A stretch of 64,000 nt of DNA, taken from contig MARA01000010.1 in assembly GCA_001792895.1 (NCBI GenBank), positions 1,116,001 to 1,180,000 of the forward strand. Direction: 5' to 3'. Of the stretch, positions 21,447 through 32,216 are shown one piece after another (within the stretch, counting starts at the first letter, position 1; each line of letters begins with the position of its first letter). The notes beneath the pieces are model-generated. The model searched no databases, had not been told where the DNA came from, and saw only the letters and a program-made list of their open reading frames with translations. The stretch is from Lentinus brumalis. Lineage: Eukaryota > Basidiomycota > Agaricomycetes > Polyporales > Polyporaceae. The position numbers and the translations under genes were made by a program.

Positions 21447-21660
21447 TGGAGGAAGGCTTGGGCGCGAATCAGCCGATCCCGATGTTTGTTTGTGATTGGT
21501 GCCAGCCGTCGCTGAGGGTTGAGGCCCAACAACTACAAAGCACGTGACCCCGCTCGGAGGATACAGCAAGTGCTCGCTCCTCGGATTGCGCCTCACTGTA
21601 CCTCCCGCCTGTGAGATTCTGGCCTCAACCCGAAGCGGCGGATGGGCAGGAGCCTGGCGC
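21447..21660 (-). repeat. right arm of imperfect palindrome
   Basis: Reverse complement of the left arm at 21055-21275 with about 170 bases of unpaired spacer. The arm ends about 125 bases before the start codon of the gene at 21788, so it probably overlaps that gene's promoter. Confidence 0.85.
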
Positions 21661-21787
21661 GACTTGTGCGCGACGGTGACAGCGCCCGAGCGGTTTGATT
21701 ACGTAACGCGAGAGCATCCGAAGACGCGCTGGGCGAGCTTGTCGCCGACCACAGTCTCCCCTCACCATCCTTCGAAACTCGCGACCA

Positions 21788-22395
21788 ATGTCTCTGGCCA
21801 GGGCTGCTGGGGCCGTTGTAGGGCCCTCCAAGCGAGCTGGCACTACCCTGCTTCAGCGCAGAGCCGCATCTTCTCATGCTCACGACGAGCACCACCACGA
21901 GGAGTACCACGATACGAACGTCTACGAGCCTGAAGGTGCGTCCGGCATCACCTTCACGAAGTGCCTCATGTTCACAGGTTTCTCGTCGGTCAACTTGTTA
22001 GTGTTCAACACCCCTTTCTGGCGTAGAGCTGCGATCGCTGCAGTCGGGATCGTCGCGTTCTACAAGTATGCGCCCGCACCAGGAAACGAGAACCCCATTG
22101 CGAAGTACATCTCCAGCACCATGACCCCCGCCAAGGTGTACCAAGACGTGTCCTTCAAGCACCTTATTGGGTCTGCGCAGATTTCGGACGACACAAAGCT
22201 TATGGTGGACGCGAAGCCTCCGGTCGTGCACCGTTACCGGTACCCTCAGTGCGTATAACTCCTGTGATGACGAGGAGACATACCTTTTCTCATCACCGTT
22301 GCCGTGCCTCCAGGCGCTTTGAGCAGTACTCTCCTCACTTGCAGCCGGTCGGCCTCAAAGTCAGTGTGGGCGACGTCGTTGTAAAGCGAGATTAG
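21788..22395 (+). CDS. mitochondrial inner-membrane protein, putative complex I accessory subunit
   Basis: Two exons joined by an intron with donor GTGCGT at about 22250 and acceptor CCTCCAG near 22317; the product is about 180 residues. The N-terminus MSLARAAGAVVGPSKRAG with TTLLQRRAASSHAH is an amphipathic, Arg-rich mitochondrial presequence with likely cleavage after RRAA. A His/Glu-rich stretch (HDEHHHEEYHDTNVYEPEGA) precedes one or two hydrophobic segments (CLMFTGFSSVNLLVF and AAIAAVGIVAFYKYAP). The remainder is soluble and ends SVGDVVVKRD. The His-rich region followed by VYEPEG and a membrane span recalls the fungal 17.8-kDa (ESSS-type) complex I accessory subunits; that assignment is from memory and moderate. 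Start chosen because the presequence begins at this ATG. Confidence 0.55.
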
Positions 22396-22603
22396 ATTGT
22401 GCGCGAATACACTTGATATGTTCATCCTTTCCGTCTCGCCGCCCCAACTCCTTGGTCTCCCCGTTCACAAGAGAATGCAACGATACAGGTACGTTTTCAA
22501 TATCCGAGCTATATAACAGAGATCCAGGCTATATCGTACTCCGGAGTGGAAGCGGTTTGGTTGAACAAGATACATTCCTCTATTATTCTGCGCCGCTACG
22601 CAA

Positions 22604-23990
22604 TCACGCCTTGGACTTCTTCGCGCGAACCTTCCTGAGCTCCGCGACTTCCTCGACGGTCGGGAGCACGAAGTCGTACTTCCAGATCCACACCCGCCCA
22701 CCGTGAACCTCGCCCTCCTTGAAACCCAACTCCGCCCAGCGTTTGGGATCGAGCTCCTCCGTGAGCTGGCAGATAAGCGACTTCTTCGTCGCGAAGACAG
22801 GGTCTGTGCCGAGGAATGGTGAATGCGAGGGGTAGAGCGCTGAGGTGAGACTGTTCGTAAAGTGGGGTTTAGTACGCCGCTGAAGGGTTCAGTGTAGATG
22901 ACGCACTCGTCGTATCCAGGTGCTTTCACGGTGAAGTGGATGTGCGATGCTCTGTGAGGATGACGACCTGCGAGCATATGGTCAGCAAGTGGCGACCAAG
23001 GGTCAGCAATGCGCAGCTGCTCACCCAATGCACGCAAGAGATCTCCCGTGGGCCCGTCGCTGGGCTAGAGTACCGGGATTCAGGCGCACGCAGCTACAAG
23101 ATCGAGCAGAGACACGTACAATTGGATATGCAGTGGGCAAAATACCGCGGTAGTTGAAAGTCCCATCGGGGTTGGCCAAGATCTTTCCTCGGTCGTTGGG
23201 CTCTTCACGATCGGGGTACTGGATGTCGTAGACACCGTCTCCGTCGGCTTGCCACTGTTGAGTTCGTGAGTAAACTGCCACATCCTTGGTGCCAACTGTT
23301 ATAACTCACCACATCCACGGTAGCATTCTTGACCTCCTCGCCCTTTAAATTCTTGATGGTGCCGAAGAAGTACATCGACTCCCCCTGCGTGTTGGGCTTG
23401 GCAAGCGACGAACCAGATGGAACCGTTGGCGCATCCTGGGTGTAGAACGGACCGGGTTCGCATCCGTCGGTGGCGCCCTAGAATTAAAATCGCTCAGACA
23501 CGCATCGCGGCAAGGACAGCACAGTCAGACGCGTACCGGAGGCTTCGGGTGGTTGATCTCGTCGACGAGCGCGCTCAACCCTAGGCAGTCGCTCAGGAGC
23601 ACGAACTCATTCTTGTACTCCGTGCTCTCCTTTCCGGCGCGCGTGAGGAATTTGACGGCGTTGGTCCATTCTTCGTGCGTAAGCTGCGTCTCACGCGCGA
23701 ACGCGTGGAGGTGGGTGACGAGCGAGCTGATGAGCTCGAGCGTGCGTGGATCAGTGCTGAGGCTCTTGTGGAGTTCCTGGACGCTGTGAGGTGACCGGGG
23801 TTGTGAACGAATGCTCAGGCACCTCGGAGATGGACAGCGCAATAGACACGTACTGGTCAGTGATGGTGTAGTCCGAGTCCTCGCGGAAGTCGCGCTCTAG
23901 CGGGAGGTCCTGCGGGACCTCGTTCTCGAGCTGGGCGCGGATGGCGCGTCCCACAAGGAGCGGGTTCTTCATCTGTTGTTCGGAGGCCAT
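22604..23990 (-). CDS. intradiol ring-cleavage dioxygenase (catechol/hydroxyquinol 1,2-type)
   Basis: Non-haem Fe(III) enzyme that opens catechol or hydroxyquinol rings to muconate-type acids, used in breakdown of lignin-derived aromatics; cytosolic. Start MASEQQMKNPLLVG at 23990. The N-terminal helical dimerisation domain (Dioxygenase_N: LELISSLVTHLHAFARETQL, HEEWTNAVKFLTRAG, FVLLSDCLGLSALVDEINHP) leads into the catalytic beta-sandwich: CEPGPFYTQDAP, TVDVWQADGDGVYDIQYPDR (first Tyr ligand region), DGTFNYRGILPTAYPI (second Tyr ligand), HRASHIHFTVKAPGYDE (two His ligands), then the exon with FLGTDPVFATKKSLI and WIWKYDFVLPTVEEV, ending KKSKA at 22604. About five short introns. All four metal ligands are visible. 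The Dioxygenase_N domain argues for intracellular catechol/hydroxyquinol rather than extracellular protocatechuate enzymes. Confidence 0.93.
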
Positions 23991-25156
23991 ATTGGTAGAC
24001 GTTTGCGTTCTTGCGTTCGATCGGGGTAGGGCGCGTGCGCGTGATGCTCTGCCAATCCGTGTCGCGGTATTGCAGGCTTATATAGAGGTTGGAGGTCGAG
24101 CACTAGCGAGCGGCGGCCGTGATACGAGATGAAACGAGCGGATATGTAGATGTCGCCTGGTCTATCTTCGCCCGCCGTCGGCGTGTCTTCCGAGAGAGAT
24201 GCGTGGGTGAAGAGAACGCCAAGCTGAATCATGTTGGGCCGCGATGGGTCAGGAGAAGGTGCACGCCGGGCTCCGGAGGTCTCACGCGAGCACATCCTGT
24301 GACCTCCTGTCCTGAAGCTGGAACAGACTCGATGCGCCGCTGCCGGTCATCGTGCACGGTTGGTGCACGGTGCGGGTCGCGAGCAGCGCGAGGCAGCTTC
24401 GAGCGGTTGAATCGTTTATGCATACTTACCCGCGGCACCGCAGCCTGGATGGTGATCTCGTGGCGGTGGTACTTATGCGATCATGGCAGGGAAATTGGTT
24501 ATGCACAGTGGTATGCAGGGAGACCAGGCCTAGCGAGACGAACAGAACAGGACATTTTCAGGTAGTCCGCGCAAGGGGTATTGAGCAAAGAAGCAAGCCT
24601 GCAGCACGACTATGATTGAATGCAAGAATGAATTTGACGTTGATGTTGACCTCCTGCATGCTTCCGATGCCTCTGAAGACAGATCTAGGATATGGGCGAC
24701 GTAGTGCCTCGTAGTGCGCTGCTTACCGAGTCAGTACTGAGCCGCTACTTACATGACAGTATTTATGGCTGGTAGGACACTGCGGTGGTGTTGTGAAGAC
24801 AGCAGAGTCACTCCTGATGGTAGACTTTCAAAATCAGGCTTCCGCTCGACATCGCACAACGACGGCTCGTGAGAGGTGCGTCGATGTGTACTATCTGGGA
24901 CCGTCACTAACTGAACTTACCTACTCGCATGTTACCCTTCCGCCCCTTCTAAGCATTGGTCAGTTATTGCAAGATGCCTCCAGCCGGAAGCACACTCACC
25001 ACTGGTGCGATACGCGAGAATATCCAGCGAGAATCCGGCGTGATCAACCGCGGAGTTTGTCTTGGGGCCTTCTGCTCATCCTTCTACCAAGCATCCTCCC
25101 CAGCCTCGGGGAGTCGGGTTATGGGGAGTCGCTAAGGCCATAGCAGGAACGACAAT
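23991..25156. other. intergenic, no gene seen
   Basis: About 1.2 kb upstream of the dioxygenase and downstream of the next minus-strand gene. Short frames on both strands have no family resemblance. TATATAGAG near 24079-24087 could serve the dioxygenase (minus strand reads CTCTATATA, about 90 bases upstream of its ATG). Confidence 0.35.
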
Positions 25157-26847
25157 TCAGCGAGCATCCAGATGTCCGAAACGCAGCAGCATGCGATCGA
25201 GATCGACAACGTACAGACGTTCGAAGTCCTCATCCCAATCAACGCGCTCCGCCTCTGTGCCTGGGTATCGCGATGGGAGAAATCGCACCCAATGATGTCT
25301 GGAATCGTCCCGGTTGAGATAGAGGAGGTACAGTTCCTCCAGCACATAACATCCATGGGGTCGCTCCAGAATCGTAAGGATCTCATGCCCGTACCGAACA
25401 AGCTCCCGGGCGGAATATCGACGGGTCCTAGGAGGGTCATCTTCGCCGTCGTCATCGTCCCGAGGCTCGCCTGGTTTGGTGTCCTGGTAATCGTAGTCAA
25501 GGTGGAGGTGGAGGGTGAGTAATGTCTTCAGCGACCGTATGATCTCCGAAATGCGGTCCTGTGTATATGTCAGGATACACGACGTGACATAAGATGCAAT
25601 ACTCACGAAGCGCAAGGTTGCAGGTCCATGAGGCCTGCACCCATACTGGTGCAGCTCGAGGGAAGCCAAGTGAGGGTACGCAGAGGTGATATGTATCAAA
25701 AGCTCCTCCTCCGAATCGTCGCCTTCGTACACAAGCTCCAGATGCTCTAGACGCGGCATCGACATGCGCGAGAGGATCCGCAAGCACTCGGACGAGGATA
25801 GGATTGGCATGGCCAGTCCTCGGATTAGGGACACGTGTGATAACAAGTGTCTGACATAGTGACGGGGGTAGTCGCGGAGTGAGAGGTGTTTAAGAGACGT
25901 CCCTGCGACAGTGAAGATAGCGTCGTCCGGATCGGGATAGGCCAGTGTGAGCGACTCCAGGGCACGCATGGCGGTGGACCCTGACTCAAGGAGGACCGCC
26001 GGCCTCGGGCAATCCTCCAACTGACCAACTTGTATGGACAGGGAGCGTGGACTTTGCATGACGTTGACAAGCCATGTAACGGAGGAGGCTTGCGAAGCAT
26101 GCGAGTAACGACCTGTGAGCGTCAGATCCCTGAGACGGGGCCAGGGGAGCTCCGCCATACGCGCAAGGGGAACAAGCTCGGCGGGGAAGGATAGTGACAC
26201 CGCCGACAGATGCATCCCGAAAATGAGGGGGACCAGAACACTGGCCTCGGCTACGTCCTCCTTGCGGTAGTCCAGGTGGAGATAGCTCGCGCGTGCTATT
26301 TTCCAGGGAAAGGAAGCGTATGAGAGTTGTTCCAGTGAGTTAGGATACGACTCCTCAGCTGGACGCCGGGGAATAGCGGTATATGCCCAAGCGGACCAGT
26401 CCGAATTCTCTGCGAAGGAGAGCGATGTGATGCGAGGATGTCGCAAGCACTGTTCGACTACGGCAAACGGGACCCCTGCCTCCGCATGCTTGAAGACGAC
26501 TGCCCGAAGTTCTGGGAGCTGCTCCAACCCTTTCTCAAAGGACAGGGGATCGGGCACTCCGATATGTACGAGACGTCTACAGCGAATGTTGGGTTCTGAT
26601 TCTTCTGAATGACGGGATGAGGAGGGGACTTACCGAACATAAGGACGAAGCCCTGGGGGCGGTACGGGGTAGTACATGAACGGAAAGACTTCGTCGAGCA
26701 GGTAGAGAATATAAGGGGCATGCAGATGAGACGGAGTTGTCGGGAGCAGGAGGCAAGGCTGACGAGGGATTGTTGTTGCAACTTGAGACATTGAGTGGCA
26801 ATGAGAATGGCCACATCCTCGACAAACATCGCGTTACTGGGAGACAT
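25157..26847 (-). CDS. F-box/LRR-type protein with apparent frame break
   Basis: Agaricomycete F-box-like protein, presumed SCF ubiquitin-ligase adaptor. The N-terminus MSPSNAMFVEDVAILIATQC then LVSLASCSRQLRLICMPLIF (26847-26715) resembles an F-box. The main part, 26557-25157, is a long leucine-rich-repeat-like region (RLRDLTLTGRYSHAS, LESLTLAYPDPDDAIF, LKHLSLRDYPRHYVRH, LEHLELVYEGDDSEEE, LASLELHQYGC) and ends VDLDRMLLRFGHLDAR. The segment joining them, LLDEVFPFMYYPVPPPGL then RPYVRRLVHIGVPD, uses an intron GTAAGT...TGTAG at about 26635-26580 and lies one base out of frame with the F-box segment. A missing C in the CCCC at 26715-26718 would repair it. A second intron near 25595-25550 (CCTTGCGTGAGTATTG...) is possible. 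About 560 residues if repaired. Confidence 0.65.
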
Positions 26848-27275
26848 CTGCAGTCAGTACCACACTATCTCGGGCGTCACGGCAGGCACACCTGAGAGGC
26901 GACATCGTGGAGGGAGTCTAAGGAGTCTCAGCGCTGAAGCAGCGTTGTCCACTGGGCCTACCCTGATCAGTCTACCTCCACCCAGATTTTAGCGTACTTG
27001 TCGTGACCGCGCAGCGTCATGCCTGCTATAAGGCTCCGCCTCAAACGAGGGCACGAAATAGGTTCGATGCAAACCCGCGAAGATGATGCCCAGAACGGCA
27101 ATTCTGCTGATATAAGCGGGTGTTGAGTAGGCTGTTGATGTCGCGTTGTCAACGCGTTTTGTGCACGCGCCGTCGACAACTTGAACGCCAACCTGGATCT
27201 GGTCGGCTGAACGGCTCTGTTCTCCACCACCATTACGTGCAGTATACCCCTCGCCAGCACGCCCGGCCATTTACC
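26848..27275. other. divergent promoter region
   Basis: Shared upstream region of the F-box/LRR gene (-) and the Rax2 gene (+). No further gene; the frame open upstream of the Rax2 ATG lacks a signal peptide and is not used in the call. Confidence 0.4.
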
Positions 27276-30200
27276 ATGGCGTGCAAGTCTCGACGTCGAA
27301 CATGGCAGGTAGCCCTCCTCGCCCTCTTCGCTAATGCCGCCCTCGCCAGCACCCCTCTTGTCGACTTCGATCGTATGGGCAAGGTCGGCCTCGCAGGTGC
27401 CTTCGCAGGTCTCGATGTCGTCGACAACTCCACTTCTTCCGTAACATTTGACCCCACCACCGCCTCTCTCCTCTCTCGCTCCTCCGACGGTTCTCTCTCC
27501 AAAATCGCGTCAACAAATGCAGGCGGTAGCATCCTCGCAGGTTGCGCCCTCGGCGACGTCTTCTACTTTGCAGGGAGCTTCTCGTCGGTCGGTAGCACGT
27601 CCGCGAACAACATCGCATCGTACTCCGCGTCCTCAGGTGCGATCTCCACTCTGGGCAGCAACTCCCCGAATGGAGCTGTGCGTGCGCTGTACTGTGACGC
27701 ATCGAGGAAGCAGGTGTGGGCAGGCGGTCTCTTCAGCTCTCCAGGCGCGTCCATCGCGGTCTGGGATACCGCGTCGTCGTCCTGGTCTGCAGCTCCCTTC
27801 GGCGGGCTGACAGGCGCGGCCGCTGAAGTCTTGTCTATCACGTCCAACTCGTCCCAGTCCAGTCTTTACATCTCCGGCTCATTTCTCGCATCTTTTGGCA
27901 ATGGGTCCGTTGTCATCAACGGCACCAACAACCCTAATGTCCCCTTCTCGTCTGGTGCCACGCCTTTCTCATCCTCCCTCGTCCCCGTTCCCCTGCAAGA
28001 TGCGCAGATCGACCCCTCGTCTTCAGGGGGCGACTTCGGAGACATCAAGAACATCCTTTGCCCTGCAGGCGCAGATGGGCCGGGAAACACATGGTTTGCT
28101 CGCGATGGTAGCAGCGCTGTCATTACTGTGAGGAAGTTCTCGTACTTGACCGCCAACGGTATTCGCATAGGCAACACGTTCTTGAACGGTCGTGGGACGA
28201 CGGCTTTCAGGTGGGAGTAACAATCTACACAATTAGTAGCTATAACTGAATGGTTCATCCAGCGTCGCCACAATTCCCGACAACGCTGTTCAGGAATTGC
28301 GCTATCTAGACCCCACGGATAACCAGAACAAGACCTGCACCAACAACTGCCCCCTCCTCACGGACCCCAGCATCCCGTACCAGGATTTCCTATTCCGCGA
28401 AGACATGGCTATCACCGGTTTCCAGCTCACATTGTCGGGCTGGAAGGGCGATGGTCCTGGCCTGCATCTACTCCAGCTCCTCTCATCTGGCGCATTTGCG
28501 TCGGCGATCGACTCAGAGAACCTGCCATCATGTTTTGCTCCTGGTCCGTCTAATGCAACACACACGGGGACATGGACCGAGAAGGATGCGGATACTGCCA
28601 TCGCCGGTACCACCCAGGCGGTCTTGGTTTCTACCGTGAATGTGGGGACGTCTCCCGCGGATGGCCCTAGCTTCACCTGGATGCCCTACGTTTCCGCGTC
28701 TGGTCAGTACGACATCAATTTGCTCGTCCCCGGTTGCACCAATTTCCAGGACTGCGACCTGCGCACTAGTGTCAAGGTCACAGTGTTCCCGGGTGGTGGC
28801 CTCGACCCTTGGGTTACCACGGTCTCCCAGCGGAACACCGCGGATTCCACGACCCTCGTCTATCGCGGCCCCATCGTTCCTTCAACCCCCAACTTCGTCA
28901 CAACTGTTACCATGGTGCTCGCAGATAAGCCGGAAGGCTCGGGTCAGAACGGCAAATACGAGCTTGTTGCGGATCGTGTTCAGCTCGTCTTGACCAGTCC
29001 GAATGTCACCTCTTCCAACTCGTCTTCCAGCGGTAACTCCACTGGTACGATTACCGAGCGTGGCTTCGGCTTCCTCGAGTGGCCGTTGAGCTCTTCGAGC
29101 GCTTCATCAACGATCAGCTCGTTGGCTGCTATCCCGACCTCTGCCCTTACCGGGTTCGACAGTGCTGGTTTCGACCTCTTAACCGCGCTCGGTGGGACCG
29201 ACTCTGTTGCGTCCACAGACGCTACCATCGCAGCTGTCGCCCAACATCCGTCCGGCGCCTTGTTCCTTGGTGGCCAATTCACTTTGACGTCTGGGTCTGC
29301 CTCCGGCGCGAAGAACATCGTCGTCTTCAAGAACGGCGCACTCGCGACCTTGCCCAGTAATGGACTCAACGGACCTGTCACCTCCCTGGTCGTCGATGGC
29401 GACGACCTCTATGTCGGAGGGTCGTTCTCTGACACGGCACAGTCTTCGAACAGTGCATTGAAGGGTGTCGCTGTCTACTCGGTGTCGGGTAACAAGTGGT
29501 CGACCATGGAGGGCGGTGTTGAGGGAGCGGTCACTTCATTGGATATCGCAAACGGCCAAATCCTGGTCGCGGGCAACTTCACCCAGCTGTTGACGTCGAG
29601 TGGCAGTAGCGCGGGCCAGAACGCGGCCGGTTTCGCTGCCTGGGACGTTTCCAGCAGTAGCTGGGTGAACAGCGGCGGCTTCTTGGTCGGTTCCTTGACC
29701 TTTGTTGGCAACGGCACGTCCAGCGACTCCCAGTATGTTGCCGGCAACGTCGCGTCTTCGTTGAAGTTCGGCGCATCCGGTTTCGTGACGCTGCAGAATG
29801 GGAACAATGGCGAGCCTGAGGTCACCCCGCTTAGCGTTCAGCTCACCTCGGGCAGCTCCACGAGCTCTCCGTCCTCGAAGACCCGTCGTAACCACAACCG
29901 TCGTACGGCTGCTGGTTGGATGCCGACACTGCACGTCCTATCGTTGTTCAAACGTCAGGCGTCCGACGCCACCACCCTTGCACCTCTTCCCGACCCCGCA
30001 CCTGCACCTGCACCTGCCGTCCTCGCAGGTGCCTTCTGGACAAACAGCTCGTCATCGAAGGAAGTCGCCATCATCGGCGGTAACTTCACTTACACCGCTG
30101 GTGGTGTGTCTGCCCAGAACCTCGCCATCTACGACCCGGACAGCAAGACGGTGACGGCGCTCAAGGGCAACCAGCCCAACGGCACTATCCGCGCCTTGCT

Positions 30201-31867
30201 TGTGAAGGGGGACAGCCTCTACGTCGGTGGCGAGTTTTCTGTACAGGGTCTCACAAGCAACGGCTTTGCGATCTACGACCTGGCGAACCAGCGTTGGGAC
30301 CTCTCCGGCGTTGACGCGCTTCAAGCCGGCTCGGGATCAAAAGTCTTGGTCAGGTCGGTCACGGAGTCTACGAAGGATGACCATACTGTCATTGTCGCGG
30401 GCTCGTTCGCGCAGGCTGGTTCCAACCCGTGCCGCGCGATCTGTTCGTTGGACACTATCTCCAGGAAGTGGAGTGCGCTCGGCAATGGCATTCAGGGAGA
30501 TGTATCTACAGTCGTATATGCCGGAGTAAGTCATCATTCCATGACCTCTTCACACTCTCGTGCTGACAGTATTTGTTGGAGCAGTCTGACTCGCTCATCG
30601 CGGCTGGATCTGTCGCCCTTGCGGATAGCACCAGCGCCAATGTTGCCGCCTACTCGTTCGCGAACAGCAGCTGGTCCTCTGTTGGCAAGGGGAGTGACCT
30701 TCCTGGTCCTGTCACTGCTCTGGAGATCAACAACAACGACATCAGCAGCGTTTTCGCCGCAGGCCGGTGAGTCTCTTAGTCCTCGCTTCTGTTCGCCTCC
30801 TGACCCTCGTGATAGTGCTTCGGATAACTCGTCCTCGTTCCTGTACTACTGGGATGGCCAGTCGTGGCACTCAGTTGGTGAGTTTGGCCTTGTTCTCCAG
30901 TGCGACCTGCGATGTGAGATATTGACGTTTGGATAGGCTCTACCCTCGAGGGAACGACGGAGGTCTCGCAGTTGACAATGGTGCCCCTTCAGAACACGCA
31001 CGATGGCAATGGAGTCATTGAGCCCGACCGCGTGCTGATGGTGTCTGGCGCACTCTCCGGGTCATCCTTCGGGAACGCATCTTCCGCACTCTTCGATGGC
31101 CAGTCTTTCATCCCGTACATCGTGTCAACGTCGCAGTTGGGCGCTCCAGGCACTGTCTCGTCCTTGTTCCACTCGTTCAAGACCTTCAGCTTTACCCAGA
31201 AGCGTGAGTATGTTTCTGGCGTCGGTACGAGCCCAGCTAATACGTATCCTAGACTTCCTTGCGACCGGCGTAGTCATCCTCATCTCGATCGCCATTGCTG
31301 CGGGCATTGTCTTCCTGCTCGCGCTGATTGAGATCCTCTGGACGCTATTCGCCCGCCGTGATGACAAGGGGTTGAACCAGTTCGACGGCGCCGAGATGGA
31401 CGCGGATGACGACTCCACGCACCGTCCGTCCTCCCTCCTCGAGCACATCAACGCAGCCACCCGCTCAACGATCATGGGCGCGACCAGTCCATTCGGGCCC
31501 CACTCCGAGAAGGAAGCCGGCTTTGCTACCGTACCTGGCTCGCCGCACGATGATCCGTTCAGTGGCCCTGACGCGAGCAACTACGTACGGGCAGAGACGC
31601 CATCCGACGCTCTCGGTGGTGCTATGGATGGCGACGAGCCGAGCAGGCCGGCGGTGGCCCGGTATTCGTTCGACGGCAAGGGCGACGGTGAGTTGGCCGT
31701 GAGAGCGGGTCAAGAGCTGGAAATCCTAGACGATAGAGACGCTGCGTGAGCACTTCGTTGGTCCTGATGATCTACACGATGCTGACACTTGTTTGTGCAG
31801 ATGGTGGTACGCACGGGACGCGCGTACAGGGCAGGAAGGTGTTGTGCCAGCAGCATATGTGTATTAG
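27276..31867 (+). CDS. Rax2-like cortical polarity protein with C-terminal SH3 domain
   Basis: Type I membrane protein marking cell-cortex polarity (Rax2 family), acting at growth tips and bud/septation sites. Start MACKSRRRTWQVALLALFAN at 27276, with a signal peptide cleaved near AALAST. Exons: 27276-28210, 28263-30525, 30585-30766, 30816-30877, 30937-31203, 31253-31745 and 31801-31867; all introns are GT-AG with matching phases. The extracellular part (about residues 25-1290) contains kelch-like blades with the repeated pattern LYVGGSFS / VLAGNFT (e.g. DDLYVGGSFSDTAQS, SLYVGGEFSVQG, VIVAGSFAQAG) and the Rax2 central domain, with many N-glycosylation sites. One membrane span follows (GVVILISIAIAAGIVFLLAL), then an acidic cytoplasmic tail and an SH3 domain of about 50 residues: ARYSFDGKGDGELAVRAGQE, LEILDDRD, WWYARDARTGQEGVVPAAYV. 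The SH3 contains the expected ALYDF-like, WW and P-x-x-Y elements. Total about 1420 residues, intact. Confidence 0.9.
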
Positions 31868-32216
31868 CTTATTTTCCCCATCCCCATGAACTCTTCTCGG
31901 TTTGCAATTCAGCTTGCTTTCGTCGCATCGTCCGTATATGCAGCACTAGTGGTCTCTATCCCATGACAAGATCGACCTCAAGGTCGTTCGTTCTCTTTCT
32001 CGTATATTCCCATCTCCCTTCATCTTGTAGTCTTGGGCGTAAGATACCCTCTGTCATGTCGATGCATTGTCTCCTACAGCTGTCTACCGGTTCCATCTTG
32101 CCTATGTTTATCGTATGGTATACATTACGTACGAGCGCGGATAATACGCAAGAAAATAGCGGATACATCGTGGAGTACACAACACATGCATGAGACAATA
32201 GACCGAGAGAGTGCAA
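31868..32216. other. convergent 3' intergenic region
   Basis: 3' untranslated regions of the Rax2 gene and REI1. No other feature recognised. Confidence 0.5.

Noticed and set aside
20794..21495. Plus-strand frame of 233 codons through the palindrome
   Set aside because: The frame is open because of base composition and crosses the palindrome's arms and spacer without any conserved segment.
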